The notes beneath the pieces are model-generated. The model worked only from the letters and a program-made list of their open reading frames with translations. It did no database searches and had not been told where the DNA came from. 64,000 nucleotides of DNA. Source: Dermatophagoides farinae (lineage: Eukaryota > Arthropoda > Arachnida > Sarcoptiformes > Pyroglyphidae). This document shows positions 12,658 through 24,857 of the stretch, one piece after another. The stretch spans positions 2,165,001-2,229,000 of the forward strand of contig NC_134685.1 of the NCBI RefSeq assembly GCF_024713945.1. The letters run 5' to 3'. The translations under genes were made by a program, and so were the position numbers. Positions within the stretch are counted from its first letter, which is position 1. Each line of letters begins with the position of its first letter.

Positions 12658-15600
12658 TTTCAAATTTCCACCAATATTTTTTTTTCATAATTTTCGCTTC
12701 AATTCAAAACCAATTTTCATCATCATCATCATCGTCATCATTATCAACACGATTATTATGATTGATTTGATTTTTTTCCTTTGGACCGGAATTTTTTTTT
12801 TCTCCTACCATTTATTTGGTTTGGTTTTCAGTCAACATTAATTCTAGACAAAAATCTCCTGGATTTAATTTACCATAAAAAGAAACAAAATTCAATTCGT
12901 TTTCATTTTTTTTTTTTAAATCCAATCGATTGTTATTATGATCGATATTTTTCGGGTATATAAATAAATTCGGATTGAAAATTATCTAACCTAAATTATT
13001 AAAAAAAAGACAAAAGATTTGTCTCGTTGTTCCTGGAACGATGGATAAATTGTTCAACATTCCTTTATATGAAATTTTTTTTTCAAAAAAAAACATCACT
13101 AGCTATACATTACCAATCAATGATGACCAATGGTCAAAAAGTATCCATTATTATTAATTTAGTTAGTCCATTCTTTATTTGGATCACATTTTGGCCACCA
13201 ATTTGAAAAGAAATTGAAACTAGCTTCGGGCATATTGTTTGTGTGTGTGTGTGTGTGTGGCCATGTGTTTATTTATTCAATTCAATTCAATTATTGATTG
13301 ATTATGAATTGAATCAATTTTTATTTTGACATGAACAACAGGAAAAAAATGGCCAATCAAATTAATTCTACCATGTAATAAGAATCATAATCATAATTCA
13401 TTATAATTTGTCATAATAATAATCAATGAATGAATGAATAATCGAATGAATATGATTGGTTTACACATACTTGAACAAATATAAAAGATACATTTTTGCA
13501 TGCAATGGGACCTAGCTTGCGCGGTTCCATATTCAATGGTGCTCATCATATTTCAACCAAATTGCGCGTGTGTGTGTGTGTGTGTGTGTAATAAAAAAAT
13601 CGGTAATAGATCATTTGATGATCTATGGATCAATTGAACCATAATGATGATCATCATCATTGAATGAATGAATGGATAGCTAATGGAAAATCAAAACAAA
13701 TCGTTGGTGGTGGTATATTAAATTATGAATTAAAGTCAATCAATAATGATGATGATGATGATGACGATAAAGAAATGGAATGAAATAAGAAGAAAAAAAA
13801 ACCAGTAAAATACTACCAAGATCAGAGTGGCTGTGAATGGAAATACAAAAAAAAAATCCTTTACAAACACAACATACAAATTTACCGTTCACATCCACAA
13901 CAATCCGGGAAATCTATTCGGTTTTATAATCCTGTTTCAATGTCAAAAACAAAACACAAACACACACACAGCCCAAGAGAGAGAGAGAGAGAGAATGGGA
14001 TTCACAAAAGAAAATGTCAAATGCCGTGCCCGATTTTTTCGTTGTTGTTGAGATTGAAAGAAGAAGCACATAATGTTCATTATCGATGATTTTTGAATCA
14101 ATTTTTTTTCACTCCTTTTTCATTTCCTTTTTTTTCAAAATTCATTTCACAATTAATAATTGTGATTATTATTATTACCAATCAATCGAAACGAAAGGAT
14201 TACCCATTATATATTGTACACATTTGACAAATGATAATGAATGAATGAATGAATGAAAAAAATTTTCTTCAAGTGAAAATCCAATTCAATCCAATCCAAT
14301 AGAGAGAAAATGTTCTCAGCACACAAAAACAGTTTCATCATTCAAAAAATGGAGGAAAATCCTCAATTTTTCATCATCAATTGATAAACTCAAACAAACT
14401 CACTGCTCAGATAATTAACCTTTTTAATACTAAATATAAATATATGAGAAGCACAAAAAAAATGAAAAAAAATTTTTCCTTTAATCAAACAATCATCATT
14501 TGATTAATGATGTTTGAATTCCGTGTGTGTGTGTGTGTGCGTGTACACCTTAAACGACAAAGGGTGTGTGTGTGTGTTGGTGATTAAACAAATAATCAAT
14601 TTCACATCGTCAACAAACAAACAAACAATGATGTTGATGACTCAATTTACCGTAGGTTTGCATCTCTTTTTTTTTGGATGATTCAATTTGAAAAAAAAAC
14701 GAACACAAACGATGGCCAAATATTGACAGTGAAAAAAAAACAAATGCAAACAATTTTTACACAATAATAATAATAATTAATCCTTTTGGTCCATTTGGCC
14801 ATCGTTTTTTTTTCTTTGATTTAAAAAATTTTCACTTTGATCCAAATGTTTATTTTTTTCCATGGAAATTTCTCATCATAATTTGAATTTTTTTTTCAAC
14901 AACGAAAAAAAAATGAACCGTGATGCAACACAAAGAATAAAAAAAACGTGAAAATTTATGAAGCAAACAAACAAGAAGAAAAAAAAACGGGTTAACAGTA
15001 AACAAACCGCATATGGAAAAACTATAGGGCTAACCCTTGATTTATTTATTTTTTTTTTTTATTCACACTCACTCACTTACCACTGATTGTTGATTCAATT
15101 TCAACGTCAAGTGGGATAATTTATGGCCATTACACCGTGAATCAAAGAACAGAACACACACACATACACACCGATCCTAAGACATAGACCGAACAAACAA
15201 ACAAACGAACGGATGGATGGATGGATGGATGAAAAGTTTTCATTCAAAGTTTTATTATTTATTTATTTGAGATTTTAATTTTTTTTGTTTTGTTTTCTCT
15301 TTTTTAACTTTTCCAATGAAAAACAACAATATTGAATGTGAATATGGGGTTAATAAAATAATTGCCGGTAATTGTTTTGGGATCCGTTTTTTTTTGTTGT
15401 TGTTGTTGTTGTTGAAATTCAATCCATCCATCCATCCATCCGTATAAAGTCAATTGGCTAAATTAATTGGGTCTTGGATCACATTTACACACACACACAG
15501 ACAGGGTTACCCTTCTTGGTTTTATTAATTCTTTTTCTGAATTCAATTTTTATTCAATTGGATGGATTTTAGTTTTAAAGTTTTTCATGGTCATTGGATT

Positions 15601-16783
15601 AACTCGTTCGTTTTTTTTTGCTGCTTGTATACAGATTCAAATATCTTATTATCGATATTAATGATGATTTTGGATCAATTCGACCTTGGAGCTATGAAAA
15701 ATTTTTTTTTGTTTCACCCCTCTCATTTTGATTCATTATTCAACGATTTGATTGAGAAATTTGAAAACTTTTTTTTCTTCTTATTTAAAGGAAAATTAAT
15801 TGCCCAATATTATAATCGATTTCAATATTTATTTTTGACTTAACATATGTGTATGAGCAGCACGTGTGTTTTGACCCGAATCATCAATTGAATGATGATG
15901 GTAGTGGGAAATGATGTATATATCAAATATAAGGTAACAAAACAAAACAAAAAAAAATCTTCTGTTTCAGTCCATTTCCATGAAGAAACAGTGTGTGTGT
16001 GAACAGTAAAAAAAAAAAGAAAACCGAAAAACCACACAAAGGTAGCCAATGTATATATATATATATAAATGACGTCTTTATTTATTTTCAATACGTTTTT
16101 TGTGTGTGTGTGTGTGTGTATGTGATTGATGATGACACATCATTTACCTTTTTTTTTCATTCGCAATACATATGGTCAATAAATTTTTCGATTATCAAAC
16201 TAAAGATTTTTTTTGGTGAATGGAAAAAAAACATATGAGTGTGCATGCAGTGTCGTTCGTTCGTCTCCCGACATTTTCATATCCGAGAACAATTTGTAAC
16301 CAATTTGAAACTAATTTCAATATCAATACTCGAAAGATTTCTTTTCTGGAAAAAAATTTTTCTCTTTTCATTTTCTTTTTTCTTCTTGGGTTGACAACTA
16401 AATTTCAATAATAATAATGATATTCGTTTGTGATTCAAATTTTTCGGTTTTTCTCTTTCTTTTCATCGAATGAAATGAAATGAATTGAAAAAATTTTATT
16501 CATTTTCACACATTTTGAATTTTTATGTTCATTTTCCATTTCGTTTTTTTTTGTTGTTGTTGTTGTTGTTGAAATACCATAAAATGACAATCATTTTTTC
16601 ATTGATGATGAATTAATAATAATCAACGACCGATATTCAGCTACTACCATTCAGTTTGAATGATAAAAGTAATAAAAAAGCCAATAAATTCCGTTAGAGA
16701 GATGTATGCAAAGTAGTGGCCACCACCAATGGAACATATGTGGAACATAAACATGAATCCAATTCGAATATTTGTTTCTTTGC
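11600..16783. other. intergenic repeat-rich DNA
   Basis: It starts with the likely Gsx 3' UTR and continues as 5 kb of A/T-rich DNA. It contains an 18-unit CA tract at 12618-12653, TG tracts near 13236, 13567, 14524 and 16101, a GATG tetranucleotide run near 15212 and a GA tract near 13977. A perfect 9-bp inverted repeat with a three-base loop is at 13606-13626. No frame on either strand looks coding. Confidence 0.55.
12618..12653. repeat. CA dinucleotide microsatellite, 18 units
   Basis: A pure 36-base CA tract in the spacer between the Gsx and cysteine-rich protein genes. Confidence 0.9.
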
Positions 16784-16793
16784 TCTAATTAGA
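16784..16793. promoter_or_regulatory. palindromic TAATTA homeodomain-type site
   Basis: TCTAATTAGA is a perfect 10-base palindrome around the TAATTA homeodomain core. It sits 63 bases before the start codon of the cysteine-rich membrane protein gene. Such sites occur often by chance in AT-rich DNA, so a regulatory role is only suggested. Confidence 0.2.
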
Positions 16794-16855
16794 TTGTTTT
16801 AGATCGGTTTTTTGTTTGTTTTGGGTGCGTGTGTTCAATCAGAAACGTTTTCGAT

Positions 16856-17590
16856 ATGCCAACCAGTGTCTTTGAACATCATTTTTCCATTGTTTTTTTC
16901 ATTGCAATAATGATGATGATCATGGATGCAATGTCATCATCGGAAAAATGTTGGCAAATCACTGAAAACATAATGAAATGTACACAAGAAGTAAGTGAAA
17001 ATTGGTCTTGTATCATACAATTAACATACGATGGTCATAATCAATCATCAAACAAGCGAATCTTGATGAATTGTGGCCACAATGAAGCAATGATTTGTTG
17101 TCCAATTTGGAATTTTATCGATTGTTTACGAGATTTATGTTTAAATTCAAAATTAATTTCATCCATATTCATGGCTGATATACAAAAAATTCATCGACAT
17201 CATTGTCAACATTTTCAATATGATTCACAGGGATGTAAACAATATGAAAGATTTGTACGTAATCCATTCTTGTTGGATCCATTCGATCATGATGATATCA
17301 TGATGATGAATGTTGCTGAAAAATCTGATCAAACAAATAGATCAATTTTACATTATAAAAATAACGACAATAATGATAGTTTTGATGATTTAAACAGAAC
17401 ATCATTGGCACCAATGTCATTACCACAATTTACAACAAAAATGACCATTAAGAATAAGAAACTATTGTCAGATTTTCTGCGGACAATTCGATATTTATTA
17501 TTTTGGATTGCCATATACAGTTCTATCATTATATTTGGGCCATTTATCTGGAATGATCCATCATCATCGACAGATGATATCAATGAATAG
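16856..17590 (+). CDS. cysteine-rich type I membrane protein, family unknown
   Basis: A 244-residue frame. I start it at the ATG at 16856, because the slightly longer frame begins at a GTG and eukaryotes rarely use that. A hydrophobic signal peptide (about residues 8-25) is followed by an ectodomain with ten cysteines at 32, 42, 52, 73, 81, 82, 90, 95, 117 and 127, including a CC pair. N-glycosylation motifs are at Asn49, 62, 161 and 180. After a low-complexity Asp/Asn/Ser linker there is one membrane span (about 211-231) and a short acidic tail. An even cysteine count in a secreted region suggests five disulfides. I do not recognise the family. The spacing distantly recalls small cysteine-rich ectodomains of invertebrates such as DUF19, but I cannot support that. 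Codon use and composition differ from the surrounding repeats, so I think it is a real gene. It is transcribed towards the 3' end of the ADAM gene. Confidence 0.72.
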   Translation: MPTSVFEHHFSIVFFIAIMMMIMDAMSSSEKCWQITENIMKCTQEVSENWSCIIQLTYDGHNQSSNKRILMNCGHNEAMICCPIWNFIDCLRDLCLNSKLISSIFMADIQKIHRHHCQHFQYDSQGCKQYERFVRNPFLLDPFDHDDIMMMNVAEKSDQTNRSILHYKNNDNNDSFDDLNRTSLAPMSLPQFTTKMTIKNKKLLSDFLRTIRYLLFWIAIYSSIIIFGPFIWNDPSSSTDDINE

Positions 17591-17607
17591 ATTGTAAATG
17601 CAAATTG

Positions 17608-17613
17608 AATAAA
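17608..17613 (+). terminator. polyadenylation signal of the cysteine-rich membrane protein gene
   Basis: An AATAAA hexamer begins 18 bases after the TAG stop codon. A short 3' UTR of this kind fits a compact genome. Confidence 0.45.
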
Positions 17614-18210
17614 AAGAAAATAAACAAATGATGATTTGGAATAATCGATTGTTGACAATCGATTCTATCAATGTACATTCAAAAGATTCGAAAATTTCAT
17701 TTCATTTCAAAAAAAAAAGAATTATTAAAATTTTATTATTTCCATTTTCTTCACTATTATATAATAATGATGATTATAAATGTGTAATAAAGATAAAACA
17801 AATTATTTACAACGCGAAAACAATAATAATAATGATGATAATCCGAAACCGTTATATAACTAATGATGATGATGATGATGATGATGATGATTATGAATGA
17901 TGATCAAATGTTGTGCATATGCAAATATCAATATATAATTTATATAATATGGATAATTGTTCGTGAAAGATCCATATGGGCATTTGTGAGAAACGAAAAA
18001 AAATAAATAAAACAACGACGACTAAAAATACAACTCAACAATGGAAATATTCACAAAGATTCATTAAACAAAAATCGGTAAGAAAAAGAGAGAGATATTA
18101 ATATTTTCGGTTCGGTTCAATGATTTGGGCATTTTGTATAATGATTGATATAAAATAATTAGTGATGAATGTGGAAAGAAACTAAAAAAATGAAAAATTC
18201 TCCTAATTGA
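17614..18210. other. spacer between two convergent genes
   Basis: About 600 bases between the 3' ends of the plus-strand cysteine-rich gene and the minus-strand ADAM gene. It contains ATG and AAT repeats and no protein-like frame. The 9-unit Asp-coding repeat near 17863-17893 is a simple ATG tract. Confidence 0.55.
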
Positions 18211-18216
18211 TTTATT
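18211..18216 (-). terminator. polyadenylation signal of the mmd-type ADAM gene
   Basis: TTTATT on the plus strand reads AATAAA on the minus strand, about 60 bases after the TAA at 18276-18278. It supports the view that the minus-strand reading frame ending there is the true 3' end of the gene. Confidence 0.45.
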
Positions 18217-18275
18217 ACAATTTTATATATTTCAGATTTTGAATCATCATGAATAATAATAATTAATTAATTAAT

Positions 18276-19552
18276 TTAGACTTTATATTCTTGATATTGT
18301 AATGATGGCCGATGTTTACGATAAACTTTCATTTTCATCATTTGATTATCAATATTATTATTATTATTATTTGATTCGGATGTTGTTGTCGTTGCTGTTG
18401 TTGTAGCAGTTGATGATGATGATGATGATGAATCAATTGTAGTTCTAGTTCGAGTTTGAATATTATTGGCCACATTGTTAACATCATCATCATTGATTGT
18501 TAACATAATTGGTGTTTTATCACCATTTTTATCATCATCATCATCATTATCATCATTATCATTATGATGATCCTTACAACAACAGCTAGTTGATTCTGAT
18601 GTTGTCGTTGTAGTAGTAGTAGTGGTAGTAGCTTCTGATGGAATTTCCGTTTCCATATCCGTTTTAGTCATCATCATCATACAGCATATATTATGATCAT
18701 GATCATCATCATTATCATGATCATGATCATCATCATCCTGATCATCACCATCTTGTTTCAATGCCAACATTAATGATTGTTCCTGTAATCGTAATTCACG
18801 ACGTTGTTTTCGCCGTAAAATTGTTGCCATAGATAATGTTGATGTATCGGATGATGTATCCGATGTTGTACTGGTTGTGGTTATCATTGTTTCCATTGTT
18901 GCCGTCGCTGTTGTCGATTTATTATTGGAGGTCTGTGTCATTTTTTTCAATTGTCCAATCAATAATTCTTCTTCCGTTGTAATTATATCATCAATTTCTT
19001 CCGGTACAGGTGTAACTATAAATCGTGATGATTTCATTGTTGCTGATGCTGTTGTTGTTGTTGTTGTTGACCGATCATTGTCGTTGTTGTTGTTGTTGGC
19101 GTTATTGATGAAGGAAGTGGTGTTATCGATTGTGGTTGCTGTTGTTGCTGTGGCTGTTGTTGTTGTTGTTGTTGTTGTTGTTGAGCACGTGTTTGTTGTA
19201 TTAGCTGTTGAAAATGATATTGTCGGGCCATTTCTTCTAGCCATTGTCGTGGTAATGTACAATAATTGTTCTGTACTGTTTGTTGGTATGGTTGTTGTTG
19301 TTGTTGTTGTATCGAATTTGTTGTTGCTGTTGTCATCGTCATCGGATGTGGAAATGGATTCAATTGTGGAAATTGTTCTGTTTCCATAGGTGTTGTCATA
19401 TGGATTGAATAATGTTGTTGTTGTTGTTGCTGTTGTTGGTGCTGCTGTTGCTGTTGGCGACGTTGTTGATGTAATTGCGGTAGTAATTGTTGTGATAATC
19501 GTTGTGGGAGTTGTATGGGCAATGATTGACGATTCGAACGGCGTATTGAACA
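18276..19552 (-). CDS. mmd: mmd exon 20: last tail exon with two overlapping open frames
   Basis: The acceptor (TTCAAACAG|TGT) at 19552 continues in phase 0 from exon 19. In that frame 172 residues follow, Gln-rich but with convincing islands ([13 protein letters not shown] and [19 protein letters not shown]), ending in TGA at 19034-19036. A second frame is open across the whole interval to TAA at 18276-18278. Past 19034 it also looks coding: [33 protein letters not shown], and a C-terminus [16 protein letters not shown], followed by a polyadenylation signal. The two frames probably belong to one protein joined by a small intron or shifted by an indel. A 173-base intron 19188-19016 would restore the frame, but its donor (GTGCTC) is poor. 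RFIV fits the RFxV/I motif bound by SPAK/OSR1 kinases, which may be chance. Confidence 0.5.
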
Positions 19553-20099
19553 CTGTTTGAAAAAAATCAAATAAAAAATGAAAATGAATAAAGACAATGA
19601 TAAAAAAATGTAGTGAATCTCTACAAAGTTTGATTCAAACAAAATGAATCTCTATAATCTATATTTATATTAAAAAAAAATGAATATAGATTATAGAGAT
19701 TTATTCACACTCTCTCGCAATTTATATATTTCAATAAGAGATAGAAAGATATATATATAGAAATGAATAATAAAGCTTACAGGAAGTGCCTCTTCACTTG
19801 CACTTCGTGTTAATGAATTAAGACCATTATTGCTTCCAATACTGCCACCATCAAGTTGTTGATTATGAAGACCAAAATTATTATTTTGATTGAATAATAA
19901 AAAATTGCCAACACCACCACCACCACCACCACCATCAATACCACCACCACCACCATCAGCAGCAGCAGCAGCAGCAGCATTTGTCATTGACAATATTAGA
20001 TTATTAAAACCAGAATATTGGGAATTTATATCGGCATTTAAATCTGAATCGAATGCACTACCATTTTCTTCATAATCATAATCATCATCTTCAACTTCG

Positions 20100-20132
<33 letters not shown>

Positions 20133-21904
20133 CAGATATCAACTTCATCATCGTCATCACCATCGTTATCATTATCATCATCAACATCATCGGATGAACC
20201 ATCCATAAGATTACAATGATTCATACGACGACGTCTTCGACCACCATTTCTATTACGGTCACGATTGCCACGATTACCACCACCAATACCATTGATGTTA
20301 TGTTGACGACCACCACCACCACCAACACTACTATTGCTAATATCATTTCCGGTGGCAATCATATCATCTTCACGCGCTGTTGTTGATGTTGTAGTTGATG
20401 TTGTTGTCGATGGTGACATTGGTGGTAATGTTGTAAAATATGATGTAGATGTTGGTGCCGTTGTTGTATATGGATTGTAACCGGTCGATCGAGTTCTGTT
20501 TCAAAAATCAAAAAAAAAAAAATATTGTGAAATTCAACGAAATTGTAATGGAAATCATGATGACCACATACCTACAAGTTGTTGTTGGTGGTGGTGGTAT
20601 CATTCGAGCAGTTTGTTTAACAAAACCTTGTAAATTCGTTCCCATATAATAATCAAGATCGAATTTCATCTGTGAAGATTGATTTGATGATTTACCACCA
20701 CCAACATCTCCACTACTACTACCACCACCACCAACACCACTATAAAGATCTGAACTATCGGTAGTTGCCACTGTACCTCCTCCACCACCAACACCATTAT
20801 TGCAAGCACCTGTATTACCACCAACGGATGTTGAAAGGCCACCAGGTGCCGAAGCTGGTGCTGAACCACCACCACCAAGTTCATCCAATTGTTGTAATAG
20901 ATGTGCAAGATTACGAATTTTTATTGTTGATGATGATCCAATCACACCACTACCAACACTAACACCACCACCACCACCACCACCGGTGCCACTACTAATT
21001 CCTGCTCCAGGAATACCGCTTCCGGCTACGGATGTTGATGATGTTGGACAATGAAGACCATCGTTTGATAAATCGCCACCAACAACAGCCGTAACCTTTT
21101 GGAATTGTTCATTAATCTTCATCAAACCTGAAATCAAATAAGAATAAAAAAAAAGAATCAGTAAGCAAAAAAAAAAAAAAAAAAAACGTAAGAAAAATTC
21201 TAATCGAATTCAAAGTTAATTAACTACAATAGCTAACTGTTATTCGTTTGTTTTGGATTGAATTTCCAAAAAATTTTTTCTGCTATTGTTGTTGTTTGTG
21301 AAATTGAAAATTCTGGTCACACAAACAACAACAACAACAATACTAGAATATTTTTGGCCTGTATAGATGGTTGTTGTTGTTGTTGTTGTTGTTATTGTTA
21401 CGAAAACAAAATGAAATTCTTGGTAAATCGATGCATTTCTTCATTCCTTCATCTCTCTCTTCTCTATCTCTCATACACACATGCAAAAACCAATCATCGA
21501 AGATGAATGATTCTTAAAATGAATCAAGAAAAAAAAACAATCATTTGTGTTGAAATAGTCAACAAACTTTCACTATACGCGGCTGTTTTTTTTTTGTTTT
21601 GTTTTGAAAATCAATTAATCACCAAATATCCACACACACAAACACACATCTGAACGCGTATAACAACGACGACAATAATAGCGGAGAAACAAAAAAAAAT
21701 CATCAAATTGTCAACCAAACGATCCCCTCTACGAATCGACTAACGATCCAAAAAAAAAAATTCGAATATTTTACAATCAATATCATCATCATCATCATCA
21801 TCAATGGTTGATCAGAATCAGATGAACAAAATGAACCATTTTTTTTGTTGTTGTTGTTGTTATGGTTGTTCCTGTGCGAGGGATTGAAAATGGGGAGAGG
21901 TTAA

Positions 21905-21937
<33 letters not shown>

Positions 21938-24823
21938 GTTAAATGATCTTTGGTGGCCATATGATGATGATGAAGAAAGAAACACATCAAAATTTCATTC
22001 AACCTAAATTCTTGTATTCTTTTTTTTTCTCTTTTAAACATGAAAAAATTTTAAATGTAAAATTGATGTTTTTTTTCTCTCTCTGAAAAAAAGACGAAAA
22101 AAACTTTCGATCCTGAATATAGAGAAAAAAAATAGCGTGTGTTTCAACTGTGTTGGAACTTTTACGTTTTCACGAAGAAGAACAAGAAGACGAAGACGAC
22201 GAAAAAAAAATGAATTTTTTTGCCCTTCTTTATGATGATTCAAATTATCGATTATTACAGTGTGTGTGTGGGTGTGTGGGTGTGTGTGTATATGGTGGAA
22301 AATAATAACAACAACAACGACAACTTTGAATTTGGAATGAAAATCCTGGACTCTTTTTGTTGTCGTTGTTGTTGAATCTTTACAGGATTGTAATCGATAT
22401 TTTTTTTCTTTCTTTCTTTCTTTCATTCATTCTTCTTATTTTACATCGACAGTTTGTTTTTTTTTCACAATGACAATGACAAGACCTCGATATGTGTGTA
22501 TGTGTGCCATCCATCCATCCATCTATCCATCCACCCATCCATTCGAATGGATGGATGGATTGGATTGGGATCCTGGATTCGTTTTTAGATGAATGGCTAG
22601 AATATTGATCAGCAGCAGCAGCAGTGGAATGAGTAAAAGAGAAAAAAAATGGAAATCGGCTCTTCATCTCGTTCGTTGCAACAACAAAAAAAAACGAAAA
22701 ATCTTTATTTCCAAGAAGAAACACACACACAATGAGAAAAAGATAAGTTTGGCTTTTTTTTGGCCAAACGAATAAAAAATTAATTTTTTTCTACATATAA
22801 ATACCGAAAGGACAGAAATGAAAGAAAAAATATTCTGGTAAAATAGTAAAAAAGAGAATCGATGGAAGCATAAATGTGAAATTCTTCACATATATCGAAA
22901 AAAAGACCACCATCGTTTTTTTTCAAAATTCATGAATCCACCACCACCACCATCAGGCTAAATTCTTGATTCTGGTTGTTGTTGTTGTTGTTGTTGATTC
23001 AACGAATATTTTGTATTCAAAGTTCCAATAGCAAAAAAAAACAAAAACAAAAACACAGAGAAAAAAAATTTCTTGGAGCAATAAATTTTTTTTTGTTCAT
23101 TGAATGCTTTAGAAGAAGAGCGAAAAAAAAACAAAATCAAAATCAAAGCCGAAACGATTCATTTAGTGAAAAGTAAACTGGGCCTTTAAACAAGCCAAAT
23201 GAGCAAAAAAAAAACGATGGATTCTGTTCAATGAAAGTTGGAATGGAGAAAAAACACACACACACACACAGAGAGAGAGAATGAGATTGGAAAATTTATT
23301 TATTTTTTTTTACCATTCTGGCTTGGATTCTGTAAAGCATCATCAAAAAAATTCGAATCCTTAATTGATTTAATGAAGCATAGCCGACGTTTTTTTTTGG
23401 TTCTCTCTCTCTCTCTCTCATTGGTTCATCATCAAATGTTGATGATGGTATTTTGATAATAAAAAAAAAATTTGGAACAAATTGCCCTTACGGGCTTTGG
23501 TTCGTTGGTTTCAAGAGAGAGAGAAAGAAAACGAAAAAAAAAGGGATACAAGGTCGTTTTGTTGTTGTTGTTGTTGTTTCAAAATGTGTTCATCATCAAA
23601 CATAAAGCCAATCGCATATACCGTAATAATAAACATCTTAATCATTATGATGATAATATTGCCATTTAATCTTCTATATATACTAAAGACACGAGCTTAT
23701 AAATAGAAATAAAAAACAAGATATCCAAAATAAACGTCATTTATGAACACACACACACACATTAAACGAACCATTCAATACACCCTGTATATTTATTATA
23801 TTGAATGGTTATATCATGGTTATTATTCTCTCTATCGCATACAGAATTCTTGTAATCGTTTTTTTTCTTTCCTTCCTTTCTTTTGGTTCTTGATTCTTGA
23901 TTCCTAATTCCTAATATATATTAAGATGTATTAATAATAAGTAAATAAATAACAATTTTAATTTTGATTCTATCCAAAATGGAGAACAAAAAAAATAAAA
24001 TCAAGAATAATTTTCCATATGAATAATTTTCATCATCATCAACATCAACATCAACAGAATATGATATGATTCCAATTTCATTATTCTTGAATTCTTGGTT
24101 TAGTGTATCAAACATAGAAAAAAAATATCGAATGCTACAAAAAAAAAACAGAATCAGAATCTTTATATCAGAAGAATAAAAAACAAACAAAATTAAACGA
24201 TGATGATGATGATGATGATTGTGTGTGTGTGTGTGTGTTCATAAAACCGAAAAGTAAATGATGATTTTTTTTTGTTCAGCTTTCTTTTCTTTCTGGTTCT
24301 TCAACAGAATTTCCATTCAGAATTCTAATCATCATCGTCATCGTCATCATCATCATCATATTTAACGAATACGTAATTATTTCGCTCAATTATTTGTTCG
24401 TTGAACAGAAAAAAAAAATACAGGAATAATGAAAAGGGAATTATTTCGAATTCGAAAATCCGTCTGTATTAGTAAGTAGTAGTAGTTGATTATTTGGTTA
24501 TTGCAAAGTTATTAAAACCGAAAAAGACGAAGAAGAAAAAGAAGAAAAAACAACGAATAAATGAGGAATGATGATGATAAATGGAACATAAGAAATGAAA
24601 AAAAACAACAACAACAACAACAACGACGACTTGAATGATTATGATGATGATGATGATGATGAAAACGTAAGTTTTTTTCGTCGTCATCGTATTATTCATT
24701 CCAATACACAATCAATTGATCGTTTCACGATTGTTGTGTAATATTATAACAGGAAAAAAAAGTGGGCAAGAAAAAAAAAAATTTTTTTTTTCTTAATTAA
24801 GAACAATTCTTCATTCGACCAGT

Positions 24824-24857
<34 letters not shown>

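Noticed and set aside
16829-16855. Nine-codon upstream extension of the cysteine-rich protein starting at GTG
   Set aside because: A GTG start is not expected in an animal nuclear gene; the ATG at 16856 gives a normal signal peptide.
18877-19389. 170-codon plus-strand frame rich in Val
   Set aside because: Antisense shadow of the CAA/GTT repeats in the mmd last exon, whose minus-strand frames carry non-repetitive coding islands and splice sites.
23482-23706. Plus-strand frame beginning near a GC-richer segment (CTTACGGGCTTTGG)
   Set aside because: The segment briefly looks like a structured RNA but does not form a tRNA cloverleaf, and the frame runs into GTT repeats.
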